A program made the position numbers and the translations under genes. From Bradyrhizobium sp. (GTDB lineage Bacteria > Pseudomonadota > Alphaproteobacteria > Rhizobiales > Beijerinckiaceae): a DNA stretch of 47,021 bases. The notes under the pieces are model-generated. The model was not told the DNA's origin. It saw nothing but the letters and a program-made list of their open reading frames with translations, and ran no database searches. Location of the stretch: NCBI GenBank assembly GCA_004799435.1, contig SSMV01000179.1, forward strand, positions 1-47,021, given 5' to 3'. Position 1 is the stretch's first letter. Every line of letters starts with the position of its first letter. Shown here piece by piece: positions 26,946 through 35,790 of the stretch.

Positions 26946-27443
26946 TCAGGCGCCGCGCGTCTTGCCGGCCACGCCGTCGAAGGCGCCGGGCTGCAATTCG
27001 CAATAGAGCAGCCGCTCCGGATCGACGGGACCGGGAAAAACAATGCTGCCGGGAGGCGCGCGCTTGAAACCGACGCGCGCGTAATAAGGTTCGTCACCGA
27101 CCAGGATGACCAATCTGGCGCCAGCCGCCCGCGCCGCCTCGATCGAAGCGTTGATCAAGGCCTCGCCGATGCCCTGACTGCGAAAGACCGGCTCGACGAT
27201 CAACGGCCCGAGCAACAGCGCCGGCGACTGGCCAATGAGGATCGGCGTCATCGCATTGGCGCCGACCAGCAAAGTCCCCACCCGGGCGACGAAACTTAAG
27301 CTCAGATCGGCCGGCGTCGTTTCGCGCAGCCGATAGGCGGTGCGGGCAAAGCGCCCGGGACCGAAGACGCGCTCGTTCAGCCTGAGGATCGCCTCGGCGT
27401 CAGCCGGGCTCTCCGGTTCAATGACTAGCGTGACATCGGCCAT
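26946..27443 (-). CDS. YhbS-like N-acetyltransferase
   Basis: 165 aa. Motif A of GNAT proteins is visible as LLLGPLIVEPVFRSQGIGEA followed by LINASIEAARAAGARLVILV, and a C-terminal DEPYYARVGFKRAPPG matches the YhbS/COG3153 group. The acceptor is unknown. ATG 27443 with ATGGCCGATG begins the gene; the epimerase gene follows after 15 bases. Confidence 0.85.
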   Translation of the reverse strand: MADVTLVIEPESPADAEAILRLNERVFGPGRFARTAYRLRETTPADLSLSFVARVGTLLVGANAMTPILIGQSPALLLGPLIVEPVFRSQGIGEALINASIEAARAAGARLVILVGDEPYYARVGFKRAPPGSIVFPGPVDPERLLYCELQPGAFDGVAGKTRGA

Positions 27444-27530
27444 TTTCGCCCTGATTGCGGAGGGATTGCGGGCGGCGGTTTAGCATGCAGACGCCGGAAG
27501 GCGAAAGGCGAAAGGCGGCCGGGGCCGGCT

Positions 27531-28022
27531 TCACCACAGCGTCGAGACCGCCGCGCCCTCAAGCGCCTCGGCCAGCCGCGCCCGCGTCCCGCGCGTCGTG
27601 TCGGCCGGCAGGGCGTCGGGCGCGAAGAATTGCGCCGCGACGATCTCGCGATCGGGGGCACGCTCGCCGGTCACCCGGAAGCGCCTAACCACATAGACCG
27701 CGACATGATCGCGGCGCGAGACGTGACGATTGAGGAAGAGGCCGAGCAGCGCCACCGGGCCTTCGAGCGCGACATTGGCCTCCTCGGCGAGTTCGCGCGC
27801 CAGCGCGGCTTCGCAGGTTTCGCCGGCCTCGACGCCGCCGCCGGGCAGATGCCAGCCCGCCACGTAACTATGCTTAACCAGCAGCGCGCGGCCTTCGGCG
27901 TCGATGGCGATTGCGCGCACGCCAAGCGTCATCGGCCGGGTGAGCAGAAAGAAAAAATGGGCGAGCCGCATCGCCAGTTGCGCCGCGCGCCCGCCCGCAG
28001 CGCGGAGGCTTTGCTCTTGCAT
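27531..28022 (-). CDS. NUDIX hydrolase
   Basis: 163 aa. The Nudix box reads GGGVEAGETCEAALARELAE followed by EANV, keeping the metal-binding R-E-x-x-E-E core while the late Gly is replaced by Asn. The N-terminal helix LAHFFFLLTRPMTLGVRAIA is typical of a Rhizobiales subgroup. It probably removes a nucleoside diphosphate-linked compound; substrate unknown. It is separated by 87 bases from the GNAT gene and divergent from the phosphoesterase gene. Confidence 0.85.
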   Translation of the reverse strand: MQEQSLRAAGGRAAQLAMRLAHFFFLLTRPMTLGVRAIAIDAEGRALLVKHSYVAGWHLPGGGVEAGETCEAALARELAEEANVALEGPVALLGLFLNRHVSRRDHVAVYVVRRFRVTGERAPDREIVAAQFFAPDALPADTTRGTRARLAEALEGAAVSTLW

Positions 28023-28154
28023 CGCCGGAAGCGTCTCCCTAAGGGTCTCGTCGCGGGATCGCCGCGGCGTCCCCGCTTTTGCAGACTAGTTGAGTCGCCG
28101 CCGAGCCGCCAACATCCAAGACCTTCGCGCCCCAGACCTCCCCAAGACCACCCC

Positions 28155-29063
28155 ATGAGCTTCACGATCGCGCATCTGACCGACGCCCATCTCGCGCCCG
28201 CGCCGTGGCCGCGCCTGCGCGAGATGCGCCTCAAACGCTTCATGGGCTACGTCAACTGGAAGCGCTCGCGCGAAGGCCTAAGCGATATGGCGGCGCTGGA
28301 GCGTCTGGTCGCCGACATGCGCGCCCAGTCGCCCGATCACGTCGCCATGACCGGCGATCTGGTCAATATCGCGCTTCCCGCCGAATTCCGCCGCGCGGCG
28401 GAATGGATGCGCACGCTTGGCGATCCACGCGACGTGTCATTCACGCCGGGCAATCACGACGCCTATGTGCGCGATGCGATGAAGGGGCTTGCGGAAACCT
28501 TCGTCCCGTGGACGACGGGCGACGGGGCCGATCGTCGCACTGACATCTTTCCCTTCCTGCGCATTCGCGGTGAGATCGCGCTGATCGGTCTCAGTTCGGC
28601 GACGCCGACCGCGCCGCTGATGGCGACCGGCCGTCTTGGTTCAAGGCAAATCGCCGCGCTTGGCGACATTCTGCAGGCGACTGCAGCTAAGGATCTCGCG
28701 CGGGTCATCCTCATTCATCACCCGCCGACCGCCGAGGGCGGCGGCCCCTTGCGTGGGCTCACCGATGCGCGGGCTTTCGAGACCGTCGTCGGGCGGTTCG
28801 GCGCCGAAGCGATCCTGCATGGCCATACCCACCGGCGGATGACACATCATCTCCTCTCGCCGGCCGCGCGGGTCGCCGGTGGACGCATTCCCATCATCGG
28901 CGCCCCGTCGATCTCCTCGGCGGCGCCCGGCCCGCGCCATCGCGCCGCCTATCATCTGATCCGGCTCTATCGGTCGGGGCCGCTCTGGAGCGTCGAAGCG
29001 CGCGCCCGCGGGCTGATGCCGGGGAGCGGCGCGATCGGCGAGCGCGAGCCTCTGGCGGTCTGA
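28155..29063 (+). CDS. cytosolic metallophosphoesterase
   Basis: 302 aa. Calcineurin-type motifs in order: HLTDAHLAP (D-x-H), MTGDLVNI (GD), TPGNHDAYV (GNHD), VILIHHPP (H) and LHGHTHRR (GHxH). No signal peptide, unlike the exported enzyme at 16.3 kb. An early RFMGYVNWKRSREG segment is shared with the IcC/CpdA-like phosphodiesterases of Rhizobiales. Possible substrates are cyclic nucleotides or other phosphodiesters; none is shown. ATG 28155 is chosen because family alignment begins with SFTIAHLTDAH. Confidence 0.87.
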   Translation: MSFTIAHLTDAHLAPAPWPRLREMRLKRFMGYVNWKRSREGLSDMAALERLVADMRAQSPDHVAMTGDLVNIALPAEFRRAAEWMRTLGDPRDVSFTPGNHDAYVRDAMKGLAETFVPWTTGDGADRRTDIFPFLRIRGEIALIGLSSATPTAPLMATGRLGSRQIAALGDILQATAAKDLARVILIHHPPTAEGGGPLRGLTDARAFETVVGRFGAEAILHGHTHRRMTHHLLSPAARVAGGRIPIIGAPSISSAAPGPRHRAAYHLIRLYRSGPLWSVEARARGLMPGSGAIGEREPLAV

Positions 29064-29174
29064 AGCGCCCCGAGCCTGAAGGCGCGGATTTACGTTTTTT
29101 GTCGGCGCCGGGCTAAACTGGCGATGGGTCACGCGGCGCGCGAAGACAAGCCGCCGACCGCAGAGGACGCGCCC

Positions 29175-30092
29175 ATGGATGCGAAGTCGTTGCTGGATCT
29201 GTCGAGCGAAGTCGCCGAGGCGCTGGCCGCGCGCTCGCCGGTCGTCGCGCTCGAATCGACGATCATCACCCATGGCATGCCCTTTCCGCAGAACCTTGAG
29301 ACCGCCCGCATGCTGGAGGCGGCGGTGCGCGCCCAGGGCGCGACCCCGGCGACGATTGCGGTGATCGACGGTCGATTGAAGGTTGGCCTGACCGGCGCGG
29401 AGCTTGAGCGGTTGGCGAAATTGTCGGGCGGCGTCGTCAAAGCCTCGCGACGCGATCTCGCCGCCGTCGTCGCACGCCACGGCGCCGCGGGCACCACCGT
29501 CGCCGCGACGATCTATGTCGCCGATCTCGCCGGCATCGAGATTTTCGCCACGGGCGGCATCGGCGGCGTGCATCGCGGCGCCGAGGAGACCTTCGATATT
29601 TCCGCCGATCTCATCGAGCTCTCGCGCACCAGGACGGCGGTGGTCTGCGCCGGCGCGAAATCGATTCTCGATATCGAAAAGACGCTCGAATATCTCGAGT
29701 CCAACGGGGTGGCGATCTGCGGCTATCGCTGCGACGAGTTTCCGGCCTTTTATGCGCGCTCCAGCGGCGTCAGGCTCGACCATCGCTGCGATGGCTTGCG
29801 CGATCTTGCCCGCATGGTTCGCCTGCAGCGCGAGATCGGACCCGGCGGCCTGCTGATCGCCAATCCGATCCCCGAGGACAAGGCGCTCGACCCCGACGCG
29901 ATCGAAGCGCGCATCGCCGAGGCGGTGGCGGAGGCGAAGGCGCAGGGAATCGCCAAGAAGGAGGTGACGCCCTTCCTGCTTGGCCGCATCGTCGAACTGA
30001 CCGGCGGTCGCAGCCTCGAAGCGAATATGGCGCTGGTCGAGAACAACGCGAGTCTCGCTGCGCAGCTCGCCGTCGAACTGTCGCGCCTGTGA
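29175..30092 (+). CDS. psuG: pseudouridine-5'-phosphate glycosidase
   Basis: 305 aa. PsuG cleaves pseudouridine 5'-phosphate to uracil and ribose 5-phosphate. Signatures are VVALESTIITHGMPFPQNLE, GVVKASRRDLAAVVARHGAA with the catalytic Lys, TIYVADLAGIEIFATGGIGG, VHRGAEETFDISADL and a C-terminal NPIPEDKALD. Length is typical. ATG 29175 follows the conserved start (an ATG 51 bases upstream is in frame). The kinase gene overlaps its stop, giving a full salvage pair. Confidence 0.95.
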   Translation: MDAKSLLDLSSEVAEALAARSPVVALESTIITHGMPFPQNLETARMLEAAVRAQGATPATIAVIDGRLKVGLTGAELERLAKLSGGVVKASRRDLAAVVARHGAAGTTVAATIYVADLAGIEIFATGGIGGVHRGAEETFDISADLIELSRTRTAVVCAGAKSILDIEKTLEYLESNGVAICGYRCDEFPAFYARSSGVRLDHRCDGLRDLARMVRLQREIGPGGLLIANPIPEDKALDPDAIEARIAEAVAEAKAQGIAKKEVTPFLLGRIVELTGGRSLEANMALVENNASLAAQLAVELSRL

Positions 30093-30994
30093 CGACGCGC
30101 GCCGGCGCGAACGGCGGCGCACGCGTTCTCGTCATCGGCGATGTGATGATCGACATTCTTGTGCGGCCCGAAGGCCCGATCGCGCCGGGTTCCGATCGCC
30201 GCGCCGAGATCGTCAGCCGGCCCGGCGGTTCGGCGGCCAATCAGGCGTCCTGGCTCGCCCATTTCGGCGCGGCGGTGGATTTTGTCGCGCGGGTGGGCGA
30301 AGCGGATCGGCGACGCGAGAGCGCGCGATTGCGGCGCGCCGGCGTCACGCCGCATCTGACCGGCGACGCACATCGCGAGACCGGTCGGCTCATCGCGCTC
30401 GTCGGCCCCGATGGGGAGCGCAGCTTCCTCACCGACCGCGGCGCCAATCTGGCGCTCGCCGCCAGCGACATCTCCGACGCGCTCGTCGACCATGCGGCGG
30501 CGGTCCAGCTCTCCGGCTATAGTTTCTTCGCCGAAGGCCCGCGCGCGGCGCTGGCGAGCGTGATGGCGCGCGCGGCGGGCAAGCCGGTCGGCGTCGATCC
30601 GGCTTCGGCGCAATTCTTACGCGAAGCCGGGGCGGAGAATTTTCTCGCCTGGACGCGCGGCGCAACCATGCTCTTCCCGAATGGCGAAGAGGCCGCGGTG
30701 CTGACCGGCAGCGACGACCCGCAAATCCAGGGCCGTCGCCTCGCCGCGCACTATCCGCAGGTCGTCGTCAAGCGCGGCGCGGCGGGCTGCGACGCCTTCG
30801 CCAATGGGGACCACCTGCATGTCGCCGCGCCACAGGTAGAGGCGCGCGACAGCACCGGCGCCGGCGACGCCTTTGTCGCCGCCTTTCTGACGGCGAAGCT
30901 CGCCGGAGCGACGTTAGAGGCCTGCCTGAAGCGCGCCGTCGCCGCCGGCGCCGCGGCGACCGGTTTTCTCGGCGGCCAGCCGGAAGCGGGCTGA
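30089..30994 (+). CDS. psuK: PfkB-type kinase, probable pseudouridine kinase
   Basis: 301 aa. A PfkB/ribokinase fold: GDVMIDILVRPEG at the N-terminus, RPGGSAANQASWLAHFGA (substrate loop), and the C-terminal DSTGAGDAFVAAFLTAKLAG with the catalytic Asp in GAGD. Its GTG start overlaps the psuG stop, so the natural substrate is probably pseudouridine, which it would phosphorylate for PsuG. Assignment of the specific substrate is from gene pairing; the family is otherwise broad. Confidence 0.82.
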   Translation: MTTRAGANGGARVLVIGDVMIDILVRPEGPIAPGSDRRAEIVSRPGGSAANQASWLAHFGAAVDFVARVGEADRRRESARLRRAGVTPHLTGDAHRETGRLIALVGPDGERSFLTDRGANLALAASDISDALVDHAAAVQLSGYSFFAEGPRAALASVMARAAGKPVGVDPASAQFLREAGAENFLAWTRGATMLFPNGEEAAVLTGSDDPQIQGRRLAAHYPQVVVKRGAAGCDAFANGDHLHVAAPQVEARDSTGAGDAFVAAFLTAKLAGATLEACLKRAVAAGAAATGFLGGQPEAG

Positions 30995-31095
30995 GTCACG
31001 CGCATCAGACTTGCATTTTTGCCTGGGCGCGATCTGGATTTGGCGGGCGGCGCTCCCAAATAGAGCGCTTCCACGTTTCCTTCGAGGCTCATCCG

Positions 31096-31998
31096 ATGTC
31101 CATCCGTCCGGTCAAGCGCATAAGCCAATCCCAGCCAACCATGGAAGGCGCGGGCGTGCGTCTGCGGCGCGCCTTCGGCTTCGGCGACACGTCCGATTTC
31201 GATCCGTTTCTGATGATGGACGATTTTCGCAACGATCGGCCGAGCGACTATATGGCGGGCTTTCCCTGGCACCCGCATCGCGGCATCGAGACGATCACCT
31301 ATGTTCTGGCCGGTTCGGTCGATCATGGCGACAGTCTCGGCAATCGCGGCGTGCTCGGCGCCGGGGACGTGCAATGGATGACCGCCGGACGCGGCATCAT
31401 GCATCAGGAAATGCCCAAGGGTGACGCGCAGGGCCGCATGCACGGCTTTCAGCTCTGGGCCAATCTGCCCTCGAGCCTCAAGATGACCGCGCCGCGCTAT
31501 CAGGACGTTCCCGCGCTCGCGATCCCCGAGATTGTCGATGACGACGGCGTGCGGGTGCGCGTCGTCTGTGGCGAGTTCTGGGGCAAGAAAGGCCCGGTCG
31601 ACGGCGTCGCCGCCGATCCGCGCTATCTCGACGTTTATGTGCCGCCGGGCAAGCGCAAGTCGCTGCCAGTCGAGATCTATCGCCAGGCCTTCGCCTATAT
31701 TTTCGAGGGCTCGGCGGTCTTCGCCGGGGCGTCGCAGCCCTTCGGCGCACTGCGCGAGGAAGTGGTCGACGGCGAAGAAGTCTTGTTGCGCGACAAGGTC
31801 GGCGATCGCTCGCTGGTGGTTTTCGATTCCGGCGATGAGGTCGTTGTCCAGGCGGGCGAGCAAGGCGTTCGCTTCCTGCTCGTGTCGGGCCGGCCGCTAC
31901 GCGAGCCGATCGCCTGGCACGGACCGATCGTGATGAACACCGAGGCGGAGATCCGTCAGGCGCTCTCCGATCTGCGCGGCGGAACCTTCATCAAGTAG
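31096..31998 (+). CDS. pirin family protein
   Basis: 300 aa, two cupin domains. The iron-binding motif is FPWHPHRGIETITYVL with HGD and a later GIMHQEMP; the second cupin starts near 170 (YLDVYVPPGKRKSLPVEIYR). Pirins are Fe(II) proteins; some bacterial members act as quercetinases, others have no known activity. A monocistronic gene, convergent with the glycosyltransferase gene 14 bases away. ATG 31096 fits the conserved start MSIRPVKRI. Confidence 0.9.
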   Translation: MSIRPVKRISQSQPTMEGAGVRLRRAFGFGDTSDFDPFLMMDDFRNDRPSDYMAGFPWHPHRGIETITYVLAGSVDHGDSLGNRGVLGAGDVQWMTAGRGIMHQEMPKGDAQGRMHGFQLWANLPSSLKMTAPRYQDVPALAIPEIVDDDGVRVRVVCGEFWGKKGPVDGVAADPRYLDVYVPPGKRKSLPVEIYRQAFAYIFEGSAVFAGASQPFGALREEVVDGEEVLLRDKVGDRSLVVFDSGDEVVVQAGEQGVRFLLVSGRPLREPIAWHGPIVMNTEAEIRQALSDLRGGTFIK

Positions 31999-32012
31999 GC
32001 GCGGCTAACGAG

Positions 32013-33224
32013 CTATCGCCCCAGCGCCGCCAGATAGGCGGCCAGAGTGTCGTCGGTCATTTTGACCAGCGAGAAATTCGCTTCGACATGGGCGCGGGCG
32101 CGCTGAGCGATGGCGTCGCGGGCGCTCGCGCCCAGCGTCAGCGCGGCGGACAAAGCGTCCGCCAGCGCCGGCGCGTCGCCCGGCGGCGCCCGCCAGCCGG
32201 TGCGCGCCTGAGCCATCGTCTGCGGCGGCGCGAGCACGGTTTCGGGCGCGGCGCCGGAATCGGAGACGACCACCATCGCTCCCATCGCCTGGGCTTCGAC
32301 GGCGCTGCGGCCGAAGGCCTCCGGCTCCGTCGAGGGCACGGCGACAACGTTTGCCGCGAGCAGCGCCGCCGGCATGTCGGTGCAATGTCCGACCCTGAGC
32401 ACGACGCCCTCCAGCCCGGCGCGGCGGATTTTGACGTCAAGGTCGCGGGCATAGGAATCGCGCCCCTGCGGATCGCCCGCCAGCACGTAGCGCACGTCGG
32501 TCAGGCCGCGCGCTTTCAACAGCCGCGCTGCCTCGATCAAGACCTTCTGACCCTTCCACTCGGTCAGCCGCGCCGCGAGCAGCACGACCTTTTCATGCGG
32601 CGCGACGCCCCAGGCCTCGCGCAACCGCAAGACGCGCGCGCGATCGACGGCGGCGGGCGCGAAGCGGCCAAGATCGGTGCCGCGCGCGATGACGCGAAGC
32701 CGGCCGCGGGCAAAGGGATAGAGCCGTTCGATCGCGTCGGCGGTGAACTGGGAATTGGCGATGACGACATCGCCGCGCGCCATCACCGAATTGTAGCGCA
32801 GCTTCAGCGAGGAGCGCCCGCTATAGGCCCCATGATAGGTGGTGACGAAGGGTCGCTTGACCCGCCCGCAAGCGCCGAGCGCCACCCAGGCCGGCGCGCG
32901 CGAGCGGGCATGCACAATATCGACGCCCTCGGCCTCGATCAGGCGCGCCAACCTCGGCACGTTGAGCGCCATGGAAAACGGATTCTTGGTCGCGGCGGGA
33001 AAGGGCGTGAAAACGCCGCCGACCGCCTGTAGCTCGCTCGCCAGGCGGCCTCCCTCCGAGGCGACGAGCGCCCGCGCCCCCACCCGCACCAGAGCGGCGG
33101 CGACGTCGATCGTCGTGCGCTCGGCGCCGCCGGCGTCGAGCCGGGGTATGATTTGCAAAATTGTCCGCCCGGCGAGCGAAGCGCCCTCGGCGCGGCCGAA
33201 GGGGGCGAGCGCGGCGAGGCTCAC
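32013..33224 (-). CDS. GT4 family glycosyltransferase
   Basis: 403 aa, a GT-B fold. The N-terminal domain has LQIIPRLDAGGAERTTIDVA, the C-terminal one VVLLAARLTEWKGQKVLIEA and the E-x7-E motif in PSTEPEAFGRSAVEAQAMG. Such enzymes transfer a sugar from a nucleotide donor with retention and often build LPS core or O-antigen; the substrate is unknown. The gene overlaps nothing but is divergent from the hydrolase gene. The N-terminal 20 residues before GRTILQII may be an extension, so the start is less certain. Confidence 0.88.
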   Translation of the reverse strand: MSLAALAPFGRAEGASLAGRTILQIIPRLDAGGAERTTIDVAAALVRVGARALVASEGGRLASELQAVGGVFTPFPAATKNPFSMALNVPRLARLIEAEGVDIVHARSRAPAWVALGACGRVKRPFVTTYHGAYSGRSSLKLRYNSVMARGDVVIANSQFTADAIERLYPFARGRLRVIARGTDLGRFAPAAVDRARVLRLREAWGVAPHEKVVLLAARLTEWKGQKVLIEAARLLKARGLTDVRYVLAGDPQGRDSYARDLDVKIRRAGLEGVVLRVGHCTDMPAALLAANVVAVPSTEPEAFGRSAVEAQAMGAMVVVSDSGAAPETVLAPPQTMAQARTGWRAPPGDAPALADALSAALTLGASARDAIAQRARAHVEANFSLVKMTDDTLAAYLAALGR

Positions 33225-33346
33225 GCCAAAGACCGCGCGGCGACGACAGGGGCGGCGTTGACGGAAGCCGCCGCCTCGGCCATTGCGACCGCGTCGGGGC
33301 CCGTGGGACCGATGACGCCGAAACGCTCACGAATCATGGCGATGAT

Positions 33347-34135
33347 TTGACCGCGATCCCGGACGAACCGCAAATCCTTCAGGTCGGCTCGCCCTCTGAG
33401 CGCCGCCCGATCGCCTTTCGCCGGCGCCCGCCGGCGCGCGTGGGCCTGCCGGGGCTCGTTTGGCTGCCAGGCTTCAGATCCGACATGGCCTCGACCAAGG
33501 CGAGCGCGCTGGACGCCCATTGCGCCGAGCGCGGCCAGGGCCTGCTGCGCTTCGACTATTCCGGTCACGGGGCTTCGGGCGGCCGGTTCGAGGACGGCAC
33601 GGTGTCGCGCTGGCTCGAAGAATGCCTCGCCATCATCCGCGCCGAGAGCGAGGGGCCGCAGCTTCTGGTGGGCTCCTCGATGGGCGGTTATCTGGCGTTG
33701 TTGGCGGCGCGCGCGCTCGCCGCGAGCGGCGAGACGGCGCGGCTCGCCGGCATGGTCCTGATCGCGCCGGCGGTCGATTTCACCGAGGCGCTGATGTGGG
33801 CGCGCGCCAGCGAAGCCGAACGACACACTCTGATGGCCGATGGGGTTTGGGAGCGCCCAACCGACTATGCCGCCGAGCCCTATCGCATCACGCGGGCGCT
33901 GATCGAGGACGGACGGCGCCACCTGCTGCTTGGCGCGACGGTGCGCAGCCATTGCCCGGCGCGCATCCTTCAGGGCATGCGCGACACGGATGTTCCCTAT
34001 CGGCACGCCTTGACCCTCATCGAACATATGGCCGCCGATCCGGTGACGCTGACTTTGATCAAGGACGGCGATCACCGCCTGTCGCGTCCACAGGATCTCG
34101 CGCTGCTCATGGAGGCGATCGACAGTTTCGCCTGA
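33347..34135 (+). CDS. alpha/beta hydrolase (ABHD10-like)
   Basis: 262 aa from a TTG at 33347 (start uncertain; no ATG lies in frame near it). The fold is clear: GLVWLPGFRSDMASTKASAL, RFDYSGHGASGGRFEDGTVS, the nucleophile elbow LLVGSSMGGYLALL, and a C-terminal DGDHRLSRPQD with the catalytic His. The order and the DMASTKA segment resemble ABHD10-like hydrolases (esterase/thioesterase). The physiological substrate is unknown. It is followed by the convergent metalloprotease gene 18 bases away. Confidence 0.8.
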   Translation: MTAIPDEPQILQVGSPSERRPIAFRRRPPARVGLPGLVWLPGFRSDMASTKASALDAHCAERGQGLLRFDYSGHGASGGRFEDGTVSRWLEECLAIIRAESEGPQLLVGSSMGGYLALLAARALAASGETARLAGMVLIAPAVDFTEALMWARASEAERHTLMADGVWERPTDYAAEPYRITRALIEDGRRHLLLGATVRSHCPARILQGMRDTDVPYRHALTLIEHMAADPVTLTLIKDGDHRLSRPQDLALLMEAIDSFA

Positions 34136-34153
34136 CCGAACCACAGGGGCGCC

Positions 34154-34906
34154 TCATGCGGCCTTGGCGCCGAAGCGGTGAAGATCGGCGCCATGGGCGC
34201 GCAACCAGGCTTCGGCGCGATCAGCGGCGGGAAAGAGCCGGCGCGTCACTTTCCAGAACATCGGCGAGTGGTTCATGTGCAGGATATGCGCGACCTCATG
34301 CGCGGCGAGATAATCGAGGATATCCGGCGGCGCCAGGATGAGCCGCCAGGAGAAATTGAGGCCGCCGGTCGAGGAGCACGAACCCCAGCGGCTCACGGTG
34401 TCGCGCAGGACAATGCGACGCGGCTCGACGCCAAGATGCTGCGAATGGCGCTTAACCGCCGCTTCAAGATCGCGGCGCGCTTCGCGCTTGAGATAGTCCG
34501 CGACGCGGCGGGCGATGAAAGCCTCGTCTCCGGCGACGCAGATCAGCGGCCCCTCAGGCCCCTCCTCCGTCCAGACGACGCCGCGCTGACGCGGCCGATG
34601 GACAATCTTGTGATCGACGCCGCGCAGCGGCGTCGTCGCGCCGGCGACAAAGGCGATGGGGCGCGGCAGACGGGCAAGTCGTGCGCCGATCCAAGCGGCG
34701 TGACGCTCGGCGAATTCCTTTGCGGCGCGCAGCGAACTGCGCTGCGGCATCGTCAGCAGCACGTCGCGGGTCGGCGCGCGCACTCGCAAGGTGAAGCGTC
34801 GCGACGTCGAGAGGCGTCGCAGCGCGACGCGAAAGACCTCGCCGGCATGCGCGATGTCGATATGCGCATCCGAGCCCGAGGCGCGGCGTTCGAACAGGCT
34901 GAGCAT
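34154..34906 (-). CDS. YgjP-like zinc metallopeptidase (DUF45)
   Basis: 250 aa. The zinc site HEVAHILHMNHSPMFW (H-E-x-x-H with a distal His) lies near residue 200 and is preceded by RWGSCSSTGGLNFSWRLILA, both diagnostic for the YgjP/SprT-like DUF45 group. The N-terminal beta-rich part (RRFTLRVRAPTRDVLLTMP) fits the same family. There is no signal peptide, so it is cytosolic. Substrates are unknown. Confidence 0.88.
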   Translation of the reverse strand: MLSLFERRASGSDAHIDIAHAGEVFRVALRRLSTSRRFTLRVRAPTRDVLLTMPQRSSLRAAKEFAERHAAWIGARLARLPRPIAFVAGATTPLRGVDHKIVHRPRQRGVVWTEEGPEGPLICVAGDEAFIARRVADYLKREARRDLEAAVKRHSQHLGVEPRRIVLRDTVSRWGSCSSTGGLNFSWRLILAPPDILDYLAAHEVAHILHMNHSPMFWKVTRRLFPAADRAEAWLRAHGADLHRFGAKAA

Positions 34907-35159
34907 CGGCGAAGGCTAACCCGGCGTCGCGCCGAGTCGCCAGCATTTTCGTGCCTTTGGCGATGACTGCAGCGGTGGCGCTACGCGGCGGCCAAGGCGC
35001 CAAACAACCGACAAATCAGCCCTGTATTTATTGGCATATTCCACAAGATCGTCTATGGAATTGTCGCCCCGCGACCCCGCGCGCTTTACCGGGCGCGCCG
35101 CCTTTGCTCCACTGTGATCAATCGGGCGCGCGACGCGCCGCTTTCCCCAGAGGCTGAAC

Positions 35160-35720
35160 TTGCCGGCGATCCTCGACCAAAGCCTGCACGAATGGCGCGA
35201 TTTCTACATGCTGGGCGGCGCGGCCTGCGCAACCCTGATCGGGCTGATGTTTGTCGCCGCTTCCATCGCGTCAAGCCTGTTCACCAACAAGCATCTGGAG
35301 CCGATGCGCGCTTTCGTCACGCCGACGGTCGTCCATTTCGCCGCGGCGTTTTTCGTCTGCCTTGTCGCTGTGGCGCCGGGCCATAGCGCGCGGAGCCTGG
35401 GCTGCATTCTCGGCCTCGGCGCGCTGGCCGGCCTCGCCTATTGCGGGCGAATTTTCGGCCTGATCTTCCGTCGTTTCTCCGCCGGCCTCGATTGGGAGGA
35501 TCGGGCTTTCTACGCCCTCATTCCAGTTGCCGGCTATTTGTTGCTGCTTGCCGCTGCGGCGTTGGAGTTCGACGACCAACCGAATGAGGCCAGCCTTCTG
35601 GCGGCGATCGGCGTCGCAGTGACGATTGCCGCCGGTCTGCGCAACGCCTGGGACATGACAGTGTGGATGACGACCCGCCCGCCCGGCGCCGAACCCCCCG
35701 TCCCGGCGCCGCCGGAATGA
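35160..35720 (+). CDS. hypothetical multi-pass membrane protein
   Basis: 186 aa. Four or five hydrophobic segments are visible (about 15-37, 57-72, 75-95, 117-137 and 145-162), so it is an inner-membrane protein. The N-terminus WRDFYMLGGAACATLIGLMF and the Pro-rich C-terminal tail (PPGAEPPVPAPPE) lie outside. The likely start is TTG 35160 after AGAGGCTGA. No family name is recognised; similar proteins occur in Rhizobiales. Confidence 0.6.
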   Translation: MPAILDQSLHEWRDFYMLGGAACATLIGLMFVAASIASSLFTNKHLEPMRAFVTPTVVHFAAAFFVCLVAVAPGHSARSLGCILGLGALAGLAYCGRIFGLIFRRFSAGLDWEDRAFYALIPVAGYLLLLAAAALEFDDQPNEASLLAAIGVAVTIAAGLRNAWDMTVWMTTRPPGAEPPVPAPPE

Positions 35721-35790
35721 GATCCGCCGTGAGCGCTGGTCGCGACGCCAATCCGCGCTACAACCGCCGCTCGCAACTCTGCGGGCGACG

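Noticed and set aside
28641-30122. A 493-codon minus-strand frame over the phosphoesterase and psuG
   Set aside because: Spans two unrelated real genes and has shadow-like composition.
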